64,000 nt of DNA from Toxorhynchites rutilus septentrionalis (Eukaryota; Arthropoda; Insecta; Diptera; Culicidae). The notes beneath the pieces were generated by a model. That model made no database searches and had not been told where the DNA came from. It worked only from the letters and a program-made list of their open reading frames with translations. Both the position numbers and the translations under genes were made by a program. The stretch covers positions 250,551,494-250,615,493 of the forward strand of contig NC_073746.1 in the NCBI RefSeq assembly GCF_029784135.1, written 5' to 3'. Shown piece by piece: positions 1-12,159 of the stretch. Within the stretch, counting starts at the first letter, position 1, and every line of letters starts with the position of its first letter.

Positions 1-15
1 TGGCATGGAATAGCT
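1..15 (-). repeat. Terminal end of the 17.5-19.4 kb foldback family
   Basis: The first bases match the GGCATGGAATGGCT end seen at 19403-19416 and 19725-19738, so a further copy probably lies to the left of the window. Confidence 0.5.
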
Positions 16-32
16 GACTAAAAAGTTAATTA

Positions 33-161
33 CTAACCCCTTCCCGTATTATTTAATACGTCACAAATCAAGTGATTTCACTATTCTGCTGAGAGTTTTA
101 GCGCTCTATGTTATGCAAGTACATCACGGGTGAGACTCGATGTTGTACGGGAAAGGGTTAA
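33..161. mobile_element. piggyBac-like MITE
   Basis: A roughly 129-bp unit has imperfect inverted ends: CTAACCCCTTCCCGTA on the left and TACGGGAAAGGGTTAA on the right. TTAA (right) and CTAA (left, one change) flank CCC-type termini, as expected for piggyBac-related elements, which duplicate TTAA. There is no coding capacity. Confidence 0.6.
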
Positions 162-1927
162 ATTTGTATTATGATGCATTTTAGTGATGCAGACGTAGAG
201 GATTGAAAGGTTCAATTATGTTTCGTGTTTGCACTTAATTTTTAGTTTTTTTTTTACTTTTTTGTAGTGACCTTGCGGGATCCTGCGAATAATCGGATCT
301 ACTGTGAATCAAAGTGATCTTAATTACACCATTCTAATTATGTTTTGAAGTTGGTGCTTCCTTTCAATTCGTCTAACGTATTTTCGTTCACCGATGCGTA
401 ACAGTAGGGGCGAAACTGAGTTCATTGTCAATTTCGTCCAGCATTTCACTTTAGTCGGTTCTTCCGACGCTGGTTGGAATAGCTACAATCCGTGCATTCA
501 TTCAACTTATACTGAATTACATTAATGAACCATTTAGTGTAATGGTTACACGGTTTATAGTTTCATAGAAGCTTAATTGGTCGTCTTTTAAACATTAGTG
601 GAAATTAAAATAAATTATGAAAACATGGAAGCATGATCTCGTGTAACAGTAATAAGCACTCACCGGCGTGAAAGCTAATTGAGCAGTTGCTATGTAAAAA
701 AATTATAAACTGTACCTTTATTCAATCTATTTCAATATTCTCTCCAGGAATCAAAGCAATTATAACAACACAATCTGCCAGGACACATCAACCATTTAAT
801 CATATGCACAAACTAGTGTTAGATTAGTCTGAATTGAGTTCTACTGTTCACTGTCTTGCGACCGAAATAGTAGCTCGCAGATTGTACTCAGAATGCTAGC
901 AATTCGCTTTCTCAATAGGCTTCGCGATCCGTGTGCATCGTGGCTTTCTTGCCAGGACGGGAACTCCACGGGATTACAGAAGCTAAATGTGTCCAAACGT
1001 TGGGCACTTTTTCTGGTAGCGATACCCTCCTGTGAAGAAGGTGCCTTGCTGAGGCATTTCCACGTGCTTTCTCTCAGACCTTCCCGAAGCAGCAGTAAGG
1101 AGTAATCATTGGTACTCGTGTGTATGCTCCAAGTGCGAGTTTAACACTAGCTTTTAGCAGGATGATTTAATGGGTTGGTGCGTCATTCCTCGTTTGCTTC
1201 ATCAGAACAAATTTTAATGAATTATTATAACAAAACACTGACTGTCAAAACACACGGACCGGAAGTAAAAACCACGAGCATCGTAGACAACGAATATCAC
1301 TTTTCAGTTGACAAATTTATCCCGAGGTTAGCCAGTGGATAAGCAGGAGAAGCGCACAAAGAAAGATATGAGTCAGACATCGTAGTAACGTCACCGAAAT
1401 TCATTTTACCTTTTTCTGTATTTTCCAAACTATAAAACCGAAGCATCTGTAAATGTTAACTACAGCTAACACAAAGACAGCTCAATTCCAAGTCGAATAT
1501 ATAGAACGCAAGAGGGATTCTGTATATAATGCCAAGGTTTGTGAATGGAAAATGCATACACAGCAGGGGAGCCGATTGAGGAGAAGTAACATGATACTGC
1601 ACAATATGAAACGATGAAGGTTTTTGCATTGTGTGCTAGATGAAGTTCTTACCCTTATGTACGGAGAAAAATCAATAAGACATACGTCTTTTAGTGTTTT
1701 TGTGGTATCGAATATGACTTGAAACCTTGTGCTCTAGGAACCTATTCATTCTCAGATGTTAGCAATGTTTGAAAATCTTCTGACGAGTTGCCAGATCTTT
1801 GCAAAATAACCCTTTTTTCCTCCACTGTCACTGTCTAACTGCAAGAAGTACGACGTACTTCGAATGTAAAGAGTAAATAACATGAAAGAAGGGATCAAAA
1901 CAAAAATCCAGCGTTGTTGCTGCTTAC
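162..1927. other. Atx2: Atx2 intron 2 sequence, mostly unrecognised
   Basis: This lies downstream of the exon 2 donor. Apart from the dispersed repeat at about 814-1150 I see no coding exon, RNA gene or named element. Confidence 0.5.
814..1150 (+). repeat. Dispersed repeat family 1, copy A
   Basis: About 335 bp is closely related to 21306-21630: both start at GTGTTAGATTAGTCTGAATT and share the stretch with CTAGCAATTCGCTTTCTCAA. Copy A carries a different segment after the shared GGCTT and several substitutions. Short open frames in it are incidental. The repeat class is unknown; no terminal repeats or tail were found. Confidence 0.7.
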
Positions 1928-2084
1928 CTGAAATTGAGATGAGAATGTCCGAAACACTCCCTCGAATATGACACCGGATGCTGTCTGGACCTGCACAACG
2001 TTGCCGACGTGTGATGTGGCCGCATGCATAAATAGCGAGTTGTTGTATATGCCATCCGCTACGATCGAACGCTGGCGTTGGGTC
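1928..2084 (-). CDS. Atx2: Atx2 (ataxin-2) coding exon 2, start of LSm domain
   Basis: This exon encodes the beginning of the ataxin-2 LSm domain. Ataxin-2 is a cytoplasmic RNA-binding protein that acts with poly(A)-binding protein in translation, mRNA stability and stress granules (family knowledge). The minus-strand reading contains VADGIYNNSLFMHAATSHVG and then VQTASGVIFEGVFRTFSSQF, the pattern seen in insect ataxin-2. A pyrimidine-rich acceptor ending CCTAG precedes base 2084 and a GTAAGC donor follows base 1928. The exon is 157 nt: one base completes the codon split after the first coding exon at 21913-21950, then 52 whole codons. The open frame continues a few codons past both junctions, but those residues are intronic. 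The rest of the gene (remaining LSm, LsmAD, PAM2) should lie left of the window. Identity is strong; exact boundaries are inferred from splice sites and phase. Confidence 0.88.
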
Positions 2085-2769
2085 CTAGGATGAATGAATG
2101 AGAAACAAACAATTATTAATTGCACTTACAGAATCGTTTGAAAGGGTAGTCGTCTTCAACGTATAAGAGATATGATTCGGCGCCATGTGTTGATAGCGGA
2201 ATGTTTTGTTGCAATTTACAGCTAGTTATGATGCTATACTATTATTTCTGGTTGCAGACAACAAAGGACATGAGCGCGTTTTAATCCATCCTGAGGGAGT
2301 TCATATAATGTGCGCTGGACTTCAATCAGAAGACTGTGAGATTATGAAAACAGGACTTGAAACCACCTGAATAGCAATCTAGTATGAGTAGAGTCATTGC
2401 TTGGCAGGTAGTAAATAGCCATTTGAAAAGTGCGTTATTTCTGGTTATTGCGGTGCAAACGGACGGCGCATTGACTTTGTTTCTCATACTTTTATTTACT
2501 CTCACTGAAAGGCAATGTGATATCACTCGTGTGAATCGATCCAATGTAGGGAATATTATTTTTATTATTTTTGATTGATCAGTGACTGCAGATTACTTGA
2601 ATTGTCTGAATTGTTTCATGCTACATATTTTCCTTCCGGTAGACTCTACTAAATACTAAAGTACTAAACATACTGGGAAGTAAGTGCCGTTTAAGACGTA
2701 GAATAAGAAAATTGAAATATTTGCTATACTCTCGCTTTCAAACAATATATTTGGATAGATTTACATATA

Positions 2770-3146
2770 CAGTAGAACCCCTATTATTCGCGGAGCGGAT
2801 TGTCCGAAACAGCGAGTTCCATAGTAAATCAATAGACCTTCCTGGATTTTTCCAGTGAGTGGTAAGATCATGCTTTGCACTACAATAGATCAAACTAATG
2901 GACGCAATGGTACAATGCTCCTACAAAAGAAGAAAAAAGATAATGCTCTTTTGTTTTGGTCATGAATTTCACATTATCTGACCCATGGTGCACACGACCT
3001 TATAGATGGATAGTTTAATGATTCCTGTATTAATAAAACATAGTTTCCATGCTGAAGTGTATTTTCTAGTCCATTATTGCGTTATCCGCGATGTTCGTTA
3101 TTCGCGGTGACGTTGCCCGACTCTTCCGCGGATAATCGGGATGTAT
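2770..3146. mobile_element. Tigger/pogo-like MITE
   Basis: The left end CAGTAGAACCCCTATTATTC and a right end ATTATCCGCGG...CATCCC (minus reading) form imperfect inverted repeats flanked by TA. The CAGTAGAACCCC start resembles Tigger/pogo termini (family knowledge). The interior is noncoding. The right boundary is approximate. Confidence 0.5.
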
Positions 3147-3556
3147 TACAATAAATGCTATAGCAAAACTGAACCCAAACCGCGAACGTCTATCTCAAAA
3201 TTATCGAGCACAATATGATATAGTATAAAAAAAAAGACTATTTAAATCTTTCCGCTTTCAACTATATTTTCTAAGTGAGGTAGAAACGCATATCAACTTG
3301 CTGAAATATTTACCCTGACCTCCAAAATATTAAATTAAAATTTTATTTGATAAATAATTTAACAATCTAATTTAAAACCATCGTATCCTGAAATTTTGCG
3401 TTTTTTATGAAAGCGACAATACCGACATATTATTTTTGTTATTTCATGGGGCTATCGTTTGTTTCCATTCGTTAATTTAAGAACTATTTACCTTGCAGCA
3501 TCATCCATCTATCACTCGTTCGTTTTCTTTCCTCTTATGCACCGCTTACCGTACAC

Positions 3557-3840
3557 AGTTCGTTCTGAACTGCATGCACAGTTCAGCCAGCGGTCAGTTC
3601 GTTCTGAACTGCATACACAGTTCATTCGGCGGTCATCGCACACAGTTCGTTCTGAACTGTATATACAGTTCGTTCTGAACTGCATACGCAATTCGTTCTA
3701 AACTGTATACACAGTTCGTTTTGAACTGGGTATACAGTTCATATGAACTGTTGCCCAGCAAAAAAGAACGGCAGTTCGTTCACTCTTTTTGATGAATTAG
3801 TTCTTTTGTTCAGTTCATGAACGGTTTGCCCATCTCTAAT
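3557..3840. repeat. Minisatellite of CAGTTC/GAACTG units and hAT-like end
   Basis: Several degenerate 20-25 bp units combine CAGTTCGTTCTGAACTG, itself a hairpin with 6-bp arms, with TGCATACA or TGTATATA spacers. The block ends at a terminus reading TAGAGATGGGCAAACCG on the minus strand, which resembles hAT-type ends. No matching left terminus was found. Confidence 0.6.
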
Positions 3841-4429
3841 GCCATTTGCTTTTTAGAGCTTTATGTAGTGATTAGCACAAACAGTTTTTCTTCTAAAATT
3901 CATTTCGAAAATTTGGTAATTATCTCAAATGTCATCTAAATTTTGGAAAATGTACTGATGACATTTGTTCCAGCAAATAAAAGCATTGTTGTTATTATTG
4001 GGTAGGTAACCAAGCTTAGCCGAGGAGCATCTTGTACCCCGGAGGTCAGGGTTGTTATCTTAGGGTTATGAATCTTAGAAACAAAGGAAAATCATCGAAA
4101 GAGATAGCAAATCTCATCGGCCGGTCCAGAAAACTAGTCTACAACGCGATTGAGTATATCCGGAAATATCAAACTGTTTCAAAAATAAAACGAAAGGCTC
4201 GTCCAAGAAAGATAACAGAGGCAGACGATCGGATTATTACATGTATCGCCAAGAATAATCCATTTAATACTCCAGCGGAAATTAGTAACAGGATCGCCAT
4301 GGATTATAATATTGTACTATGTAGCCGAACAATCAGAAAAGACTGAACGAGAGCGGTCTGCGAGGTTGTGTTGCTCAGCACAAATCTGTAGTATCCAATA
4401 TGAACTAAACCCTTTTATACCATGTTTAT

Positions 4430-4765
4430 TTATTCTTTTACATATCCGGTCTTCGCCCGGAGAATGATATACTCTGTTTCTGGTGAGATATGGAATGAAT
4501 TCTGTGTTATGAGCTCCTACCAAGCAACTTGTTTCTCACATGTATGGCTCGCAACATTTTTCAGCGAGGAAATAACATGTTCTGGGCGGATAGAATATTT
4601 AAGCTGTGTGAAAGATGGCGAAAGATTCTGAAACAGAACTATGGATATAAAATTAAACTATAATGCTTTGATTGAAAATTATGTTTTTGTTTTCCCAAAA
4701 ATCGACATTAACTTCCTGATTTTTATTTTCATTCTTCCTGATTTTTAAAAATTATAGTTGGCAAC
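4430..4765 (+). repeat. hAT-like remnant (family ending GGCAACCCTG), copy A
   Basis: It matches 53895-54255 over most of its length, from TTCTTTTACATATCC to TTGGCAACCCTGG. The right terminus reads CAGGGTTGCCAAC on the minus strand and the subterminal CCTGATTTTTATTTTC runs fit hAT-type elements. It is noncoding. Confidence 0.55.
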
Positions 4766-4843
4766 CCTGGCTACCGCTGAACGAAGCACTGCGCCGAAAA
4801 GTATGCATATGGCGCTGGTGTGATCGATGTGCTGTATCACCCT

Positions 4844-4957
4844 GATGTCGTCTATAGACGACGCTCGTACACACAGCTCATCGCGCGGATGTCGTCTATA
4901 GACGACGCTCGTACACACAGCTCATCGCGCGGATGTCGTCTATAGACGACGCTCGTA
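4844..4957. repeat. 44-bp tandem repeat carrying a 16-bp palindrome
   Basis: Units start at 4844, 4888 and 4932, an exact 44-bp period, with about 2.6 copies. Each unit contains GTCGTCTATAGACGAC, a perfect 16-base palindrome, followed by GCTCGTA. Confidence 0.9.
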
Positions 4958-5819
4958 GCGAAAGGGTTAAATGCCAGACTTCATTTTCAAGAAACTTTAG
5001 AAACAAAACGGCTACATTTTCGCGGAATGTATTGTGGAGTGATGAATCTAAATTCAACAGATTTGGATCCGATGGAAAACGTTACGTGTGGCGTCCACCT
5101 AAGCAATAGCTTGGCATGGCGAGGGCCCTATTGCAAAGATCGATGGTAGAACGGATCCAAATCTCTACAAACGTATTCTCCAGCAGCATATAGAACCACA
5201 CGCTGAGGACAACCTTCCATTGAGATGGACGTTCATGCACGACAATGATCCAAAGCATACTTCCAAACATGTGAAGCAATGTGTCTTGGATTAGCATATC
5301 GATGTTTTAACTTGGCCATCTCAAAGTCCTGCTGTCAATCCCATTGAGTGCTTATGGAACGACATTGAGGAACATATCAATCTTAAAAAAAACAAAAAAT
5401 ATGACCGAACTTTGGGAGGTTGTCCGAGAAGTATGGTATAGTATCCCTAATCAAAGATGCAAATGACTCGTTGAAAGCCCATCACTGCGATTAAAAGCAG
5501 AGTTCTTGCTCAGAAAGGGTTTCACACAAAATACTAAACTTCGAGGATAAATGTTATTATATTATCGTATCCTATCCTCCATCAAAATTAAGCTGTGCTA
5601 GTTATGCGGCCAAGCAATGTTTGGTTTTAATTTGCAAAAATGATTTAATATATTCAAATTGACAGTAAAAAAAAATAATTTCTTGGAAGCTCTATATTCA
5701 TAATAGAACAAATGTTATATGTGGTAATATAAAATACAAGGTTGTTTATTTATTTGTTTCATTTAATCATAGAATGTGGTAACTATAGGGCCACCACTGT
5801 AATTGATACAGGGGAAAAA

Positions 5820-6780
5820 ATTGACTCTTTTAAAGTTATTTAAAAAATTAATTCCTTTTTCTAAAAAAATTGATTTTTTTTAATTCTCAAAAAAAAATAT
5901 ATGAATAGCCCATACAATTTCCAACAACTTTTACAGGAAAAAGGTGTTTCTAACAACTTTTTCATGTTTTCTTTGAAATAATTATAACTAACCCTAATTT
6001 TGTTTAAAGTAATGACAAAGTTTTAGCTCTTATTAAAATATGAACTCTTTTCGAAGACGTCAACTTTCTATCTTCTATAGTTCCTGGAATATAAGGCATT
6101 TTTGTATGAAGACTCCTGAAAAAATAATGTTTTACTCGTAACATTTTTGTGTGTAAATTCTCGCTTTCGACATGTTCTTGACCTGTTTCCAAATAGAAAA
6201 AAGTTTTCAGAACAAGTAAATTACGATAATTTAAACGTAAAAATGTTAATTTTAATTTATGGTATTTTTTCAAAGAAAACATGAAAAAGTTGTAGTCAGA
6301 AAAACTTTTTCTCTGTAGAGGTGCCCATCTTCCGATGTATGGGTGACTTGTTGGAAATGGTAAGTGCTATTTATATCATTTTTGAAGAATTTTAAAAACG
6401 CATGTTTTCGAGAAAAATTAATTTTAATTTTCAAAATATTTTTTTTCAATTAAATTCTTTTTCGAATTTTTTTAAAATATTTTTTAAGAAAGCAAAAAAA
6501 ATCCTACATTTAATTCTTTGACTAAAATTTTGTAGTTCTGATAGATTTTGGGTGAAAAATTCTTTGAAATCTTGAGTTTTTTTCAACTTGTAAGCATGTA
6601 ATGTTCTGATAACTTTTTTCTATTCAGAAACATGTGAAGAACATGTCAAAAGTGAGATTTTACACACAAAAATGTTACAAGTAAAACATTATTTTTCAGG
6701 AATCTCCATAAATATTTCAATAAGAGCTAAAACTTTGTCGAGTACACTATATAGCTATCTTTACTTCAAATAATGCTAGT
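5820..6780. repeat. AT-rich foldback repeat, copy A
   Basis: Inverted arms at about 6009-6215 and 6603-6745 pair well; for example AATGTTTTACTCGTAACATT on the left pairs with AATGTTACAAGTAAAACATT on the right. A related unit lies at 62.1-62.8 kb. Coding is absent; short open frames on the minus strand fall within the arms. Confidence 0.65.
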
Positions 6781-6849
6781 ACCATATATTTCGAATCCAT
6801 AGCCAATTGTACGCAACCTGTATCGAATTATCGTAGATACTTCGTTATT

Positions 6850-7090
6850 CCCAAGCATTATATTTAGACGAGCGAGTGAGATCAGTTCCACTCATTCCGC
6901 AATCACAACTCAATGGATTTCCGAACGGGCGCCAGTTTATATACAGACTTGTATAATTTCTATAGCCTGCTTTCAAAGTAATTTTCAAGCTATTGAAACA
7001 AGTTTTCGGTTCAATAATTACCAATCATATAACTCTTGGACATTTCGTCTGAAGTGATTGTCATACCACCCCGTTCTGCCGCCAAACAAG
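6850..7090 (+). repeat. Fragment of the palindrome-ended repeat family
   Basis: This about 240-bp stretch is similar to 48.29-48.5 kb and 43.43-43.6 kb (shared CATATAACTCTTGGACAT-type strings, and AATTTTCAAGC and TTGAAACAAGTTTT variants). Its terminal palindrome is not preserved here. Confidence 0.5.
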
Positions 7091-8545
7091 TATTAAGCCA
7101 TTAACGACCAAGCCGTACATATTATTTTTTTGATGAAAACCATTGGTGTAATCTTGATTATTGACGCTAAAGAAGTAGCTTTGTAGAAGAATTATTTTCA
7201 TCCAATCTTCCATTTTCCGGAAAATTACTGTTCGAAAAATCGAACATTGGTAGAAACCCGCTCTTTCTTTAATGCAAGTACAAATGCACTGCGAACTAGA
7301 AGTCACATCGATTAGCAAATATACGGCGTTAAAAAAATATATTGATTTTATATTCCGGAACGAACATGCAAAGGTGGACGAAAGTCTCTGAGTATGAACC
7401 TTAATTAATCCATCTAGGGTGGGATGTGACCTTTCTTATTTCATGTAATTTTAACTTATAATCGGCAGGCTTATTCTTTCCAACGAAAGTTATTACTGTT
7501 AATTTTATTGTTGGCGTTAGGATAATGTAAATTCTTGAGAATAATTTCTTTACGATTATCCATTTCCCGAAAAAATCGAACATTTTCCAAAACCTGCAGA
7601 GTACAATTACACTACGAAAAAACTATGACATTGGAGATTGAGAGGTTATTAATCGGTTGACCTGAATCATTATTTCATCCATGAGATCGCCCACCGGATC
7701 CGACGGAAGAATATTCAACCCAGCAATCTCATTGGGATTATCTTTCCACGTACTGATGATTTCCTCCAGCTCCTCAACACATGAAATTTGTACGGACTGC
7801 AATCACCTAAGGTTATTACGGACAAAAATGTAACTTTTCGACAATATTTGTTCAATTCATCGGTACTTACAAAATTTACAATTCACATTGTAAACAAACC
7901 AGAATGCACTGCGGAAGTTAAATGTGGTGGTATTAACTCAGCAGAAAAAAAAAGTTCGTTATGGCCAACGTTCGATTTTAAGAAACACTCAATTTCCTCG
8001 GCTGTTATTTTCCTGTAGGAGGCTCAATCGAATGATTTTTTCCCTACATCACAATGTGTGTTGCTTTAAATCGACTTTATTGTCCAATAAACATAGACAA
8101 AATTGAATGAAATTGACATAGACAAAATTGAATGAAATTGATGGTAAGTGGTAGCTAATAAATTAAATTACCATTTGATGCCAAAACATTACCATAGGGT
8201 TGTTTTCCAAAGACATGAAAAATGACACGATGATTTTATTATGTTATCCATATAAATTGTTATTTGCTTTACAGTTTATATCATCGATGAATCATGAACA
8301 GTTGATATCATACGTACCGGCTTGTTATATTTCTGTTATAAAGACCTTTTCTTTAAAATGTCAATTGACTTTACTTTTACATTAGTGCCTTTAGCAAGCA
8401 ACTATTGACCCGGTACCACCTTAATTTTTTTCTCTCTGACAATATAGCAGCTAAAAAGGCTATTATAGTAATTGTTCTGATATAAATGACGTCAATAACC
8501 AAGATGCGGCTCAGAGATCGATAATATTCTTTCTCATAGTTTGTT
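7091..8545. other. Atx2 intron, nothing recognised
   Basis: AT-rich sequence with only short open frames that lack family motifs or usable splice pairs. A direct 24-bp duplication (AATTGAATGAAATTGACATA...) lies at about 8100-8145. Confidence 0.4.
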
Positions 8546-8557
8546 TCTTTCACCTGA

Positions 8558-8610
8558 CTGAGACGACTAGCCCAGGAGGCTGAAAGTCTCAAAAATAAAG
8601 AATAAAAAAA
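8558..8610 (+). mobile_element. 53-bp LINE 3'-end micro-insertion
   Basis: The insert is bounded by perfect 12-bp direct repeats TCTTTCACCTGA at 8546-8557 and 8611-8622. It consists only of a hairpin (GAGAC...GGAGGCTGAAAGTCTC) and an A-rich tail. The same 3' end finishes the LINE at 24852-25662, in the opposite orientation. Confidence 0.85.
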
Positions 8611-8622
8611 TCTTTCACCTGA

Positions 8623-9780
8623 ATAATTTTGAAATTTACAATTGTATCCATTATCTTGCACAAAGCACTACCATTGAGATTCCATATTTCGTTATTTTTG
8701 CCGGATTATGTATTCTGAAGTTAATACGACCCCTTCTTGATATTATAGCTTGATCAAGTGATAACCGTTATTTCGGTACATACAGAAATTTGCAATAAGG
8801 TATTTAAATGGTTTTTTGAAATAAGGTAAGAGTTTAATGGACATTATGTTGACGGTAAATAACGTTTGGACATAAAACGAAGAGTTAACTAGTCATCGGT
8901 GAACAAAGGGCCTTATCCCCGTTTACACTTCACGGTGAATACGGAATGAAGTGTGTTCGCGGTGTCGACATCTGGATACGATATCAATTTTCTCAGCCGG
9001 GTGCTTTGATTGATGCTGAGGACGTTAGGAAAATCTCAAGCAGAACTGTCAGTAGGGAACCCAATCCAAGGTAAAACAAAGGGAAAATGTCAGTGGGGAA
9101 CTCGATATGTTGGCTTCTGTCAGTTCAATAGGGGTTCAATTTGGATGTCACCTACGTGAGTTTCCCACTAAAACTTATAATAGTATAAAATTATCTTCAG
9201 ATACTTTTTTAAGAGATTATTTTACCATATGAAGAAAACAAAATTTTCCATTCACATTGAACACTAATTTGATACGGAGAAGTTAATTTTCATTCATAAT
9301 TTCTATTTGAAAGGTGTTCATTCTGAAAACCCATTATATTCTTTGACGCTTCACTAATTCGTAAAACGTTGTTCAATAGCGTACCGTTCATTTCATTTTC
9401 ACCGTGAAGTGTGTATGGGAATATGGTCCGAAGTGTTGAAAGAAAAGGTTCAATTTTGGCAATATGAAATTTTTGTGGGAGTGAACGAAAAGCGGCTCAA
9501 TTTGTTCAGTATCACACTCATTTGTTGTCTAAGATTTATGGTTACCATCCGCCAACTCAGTTGAGGTTGAATCATGCAGTTTACTTAAACCAGGGAATGT
9601 AAATTTGAGGTGAAATCCCCTATGACAAAGAAAGGGAGATAGGCCTAAAATTCATTGGAATCAATTGAGTCGAAGAGAACCTGACCTAGTTTCCTGTCAA
9701 AACAACGTATCCTAACAGTCAGCCATGAATCGGCCTAATGCTTCATAACGGAGTGATGGGTGGCATAAACACACGAATAC
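8623..9780. other. Atx2 intron, nothing recognised
   Basis: No coding exon, RNA gene or repeat copy was identified in this stretch. Confidence 0.4.
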
Positions 9781-12000
9781 AAGCTCACTCTGAGTTTTGT
9801 TGCGCCGAAATAAGGATAACATATTGAGCAATGTAAACACACGAAGATTGGAAATCGGAGACCTAGCGTTTAGTTGTATCGTTTATCATATTTCCCTGTG
9901 GCATGAAAAACATGTTAACATTCCAGTTATTATGGTTTTTCCGATTTCCAAAAGCATTATTAATCAAATCTGGGTATCTAGGAAGAAAGATCCATACCAT
10001 GTTGTTACCGCCGTATCAGCCGTTGCCACTGTTTCCGAGTAGAACTATGGTGCTGACTACCGACTTCGAATGTAACCAAACAGAGGAGCAGTGTAATGTT
10101 TCTCCCAAAGCAACCAACCGTTTATTTGTTTTCTTAGTTCACTTATGTTGTGTACTTTTGTGTGCTTTCTATATGCTACCTAACAGCGTTTCAACTAAAG
10201 GACACTGGTTTATTTTTATTATGACAGTATGTCGCACTTTTGGTCTACTTGTACACAATCTTCGACGCGCACACAATTAACACCGCTGTTGCAAATTTTG
10301 CCAGAAGGAAATGTCACAACACAACACTGCACCAGCATGGAAAGGATTTTCTCCCTTAATTTCACGTGCTCACTTCAGAATTTTCTCTCCATCATTCTCG
10401 CTCTCTCCCATTCACAAACAGCTGGTTCGATGTATTGGTGTGACACCCTAAAATCCACCCACCGTTCGTTCTTCCACTTGTGAAGTTTTACCTGCTACCT
10501 GCTGTCGCTCCAATCTACAACACGATATTTCCACTGTTTTTTCTTTACTTCGCTACTTTCTCAACGTGGGGTCTCCATAAAATATATTGACAAAACAATA
10601 ATTAGCGTTCATTTCCGATGACTTTCGACACACATCTTGCAAACAAAGACCTAAGAACTATCGCTCCACATGGCTCTGTGCGTGTTTTGACGATTGGCGA
10701 GTGGTCTTGGAGAGAGTCAACAGCGGAGGCGACTCTGAAAATTCTTATACACTTTCGGCCATTGTTGATTTTCCTATGCGACGACTACTTCACGTCGGAC
10801 TAGAATCTTGTTTAGAGACACCCATTTTGTAGTAATTATTCGTGACGACATTCATCGACATCGACTGTTTGTAGTTTCATTATTCCGTTCAAATGAACCA
10901 AGAAACGAGTTTTCCTTACAGTTAACAATGTTCCGCAGCGTATCACTGGCGAAAAATATAGAAACTCATCGAGGAATATTCATCACAGTGACAGAGGCGA
11001 AAGAACACAAGTCAGGAACAATCAGCCTCCTTGCGGTGGCGTGCTTTTTCCTTCTAGCAACACAAATTATTTTCTTCTTCAAGTTGAAGTGAACACACTC
11101 GGGCGGTCAGATGTAATAGGGAGAAAATGAAACTAAAACTCTAAATATATCGCAGGTTTCATCGCTTTTCCCGTACGCGTACCACTGGGAGCCGTCTCGG
11201 GGGCAATCTTTTTAGTTCAGCTGCTACACGTGAATTTTTTCATCCCCACTCCGTCTCTGACCGAGACGATCAAATTGAAGTACACACACAAAATTCTCCG
11301 TCCCAACAAACCACCATTCGCTTCTCGAGTTAACCAATCACACATAAAATTTATATCACAATCGCGTTACAGTTCATGATCCGGAAAACGGACCGTTGAA
11401 GGCTAGCGTTTCGCTTCCTCTTAAAAAAAGACACTTTCTGCTCGGTCTGGCAAAATCACGGCGAAATGCTGCTTCAGTTTTTCCGGATTCCGATCGACAC
11501 AGGCTGTGAGTGAGCGAGAAAATCGTCCGTGTCTCTTCTTCGTGGCATCGAACAATACACCACCAGCGCGTGTGGAACCGGCGGAACGTGTGGTGGGCAC
11601 ACCGTTGGCGGCGGGACTCAAAAGTGGAACATGGGAGAGGAAAATTCTACTCGGAGCGCACGACGAAAAACAGATCGATATCATTGGGGAGTCGTCGTTC
11701 TTGCAACAACACGGCGTTTCCCCGAGCATAGACAGAGGTTCCCATTTGGTACACGACACGGCAGCATTCAGCATGAAGCATGTATCCGCTGGTGATGAGA
11801 GCGATAATTTTCCTGCACTTCCTGCAGCGGGTTTTCGGTTTGCATGTGTATGAGAGCGGTTTAGGGAGAGAATATCTTCTCTCTCAAACGCATTTTATAT
11901 TACACGAGATCCGTCTGGCACGAGTCCTCGGCTGACAGCTGTCATTGCAACGAGGCGACGAATACCGGCCAGACATTGCACATGGAAACGGGTGGTTATT
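9780..12000. other. Less repetitive, GC-richer island in Atx2 intron
   Basis: Compared with its flanks this 2.2-kb stretch is richer in GC and CpG, shares no repeats with the rest of the window, and is open in several frames at 11.42-11.85 kb on both strands. I recognise no protein. It could be an alternative promoter or first exon of Atx2, an enhancer, or an unrelated noncoding gene; none of these is shown. Confidence 0.35.
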
Positions 12001-12159
12001 GTAATTATTAATATTATTGTTATTATTTATATCGCTGATTTCAGACATTACAAACAAATTTTCTTAGGCTTCATGACTGGCAGATTTCCAAAAATTCGTA
12101 TCAGATAGCTTTATAATCCACACTCAAGTGTCTTAATGAAAAGTTTGATCTTTCGATTT

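Larger units (their letters stand above)
4405..4970. mobile_element. Composite insertion inside the Tc1 remnant
   Basis: Foreign sequence separates the two halves of the Tc1 transposase. Its left part (about 4430-4765) is a repeat shared with 53.9-54.25 kb that ends GTTGGCAACCCTG. Its right part (4786-4970) is a piggyBac-like end, ...GCGAAAGGGTTAA, also seen in inverse at 37.87 kb. The left border CTAAACCCTTT resembles the same type of terminus, so the whole block may be one piggyBac-like unit that took in another element. Confidence 0.55.
4030..5550 (+). pseudogene. Tc1-like transposase pseudogene, interrupted
   Basis: The 5' part (4032-4404) encodes a helix-turn-helix region with NLRNKGKSSKEIANLIGRS and a basic linker RKARPRKITEADDRI. 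A frameshift near 4338 is needed to continue into RLNESGLRGCVAQHKS. Foreign DNA at about 4405-4970 breaks the gene. The catalytic half then resumes with WSDESKFNRFGSDGKRYVW, a damaged middle, MHDNDPKHTSKHV and SPAVNPIECLWNDIEEHI. The D-D-E pattern and flanking motifs identify Tc1. Frameshifts and stops (for example after RPPKQ and before HIDVLTW) show it is dead. No flanking inverted repeats were found. Confidence 0.85.

Noticed and set aside
10618..11092. Short plus-strand frames in the 10.6-11.1 kb island
   Set aside because: No motifs, no splice sites in phase and no homology I can name.
11421..11853. Overlapping 115-117 codon frames on both strands
   Set aside because: Several frames are open at once because of composition; none has a recognised domain or splice support.
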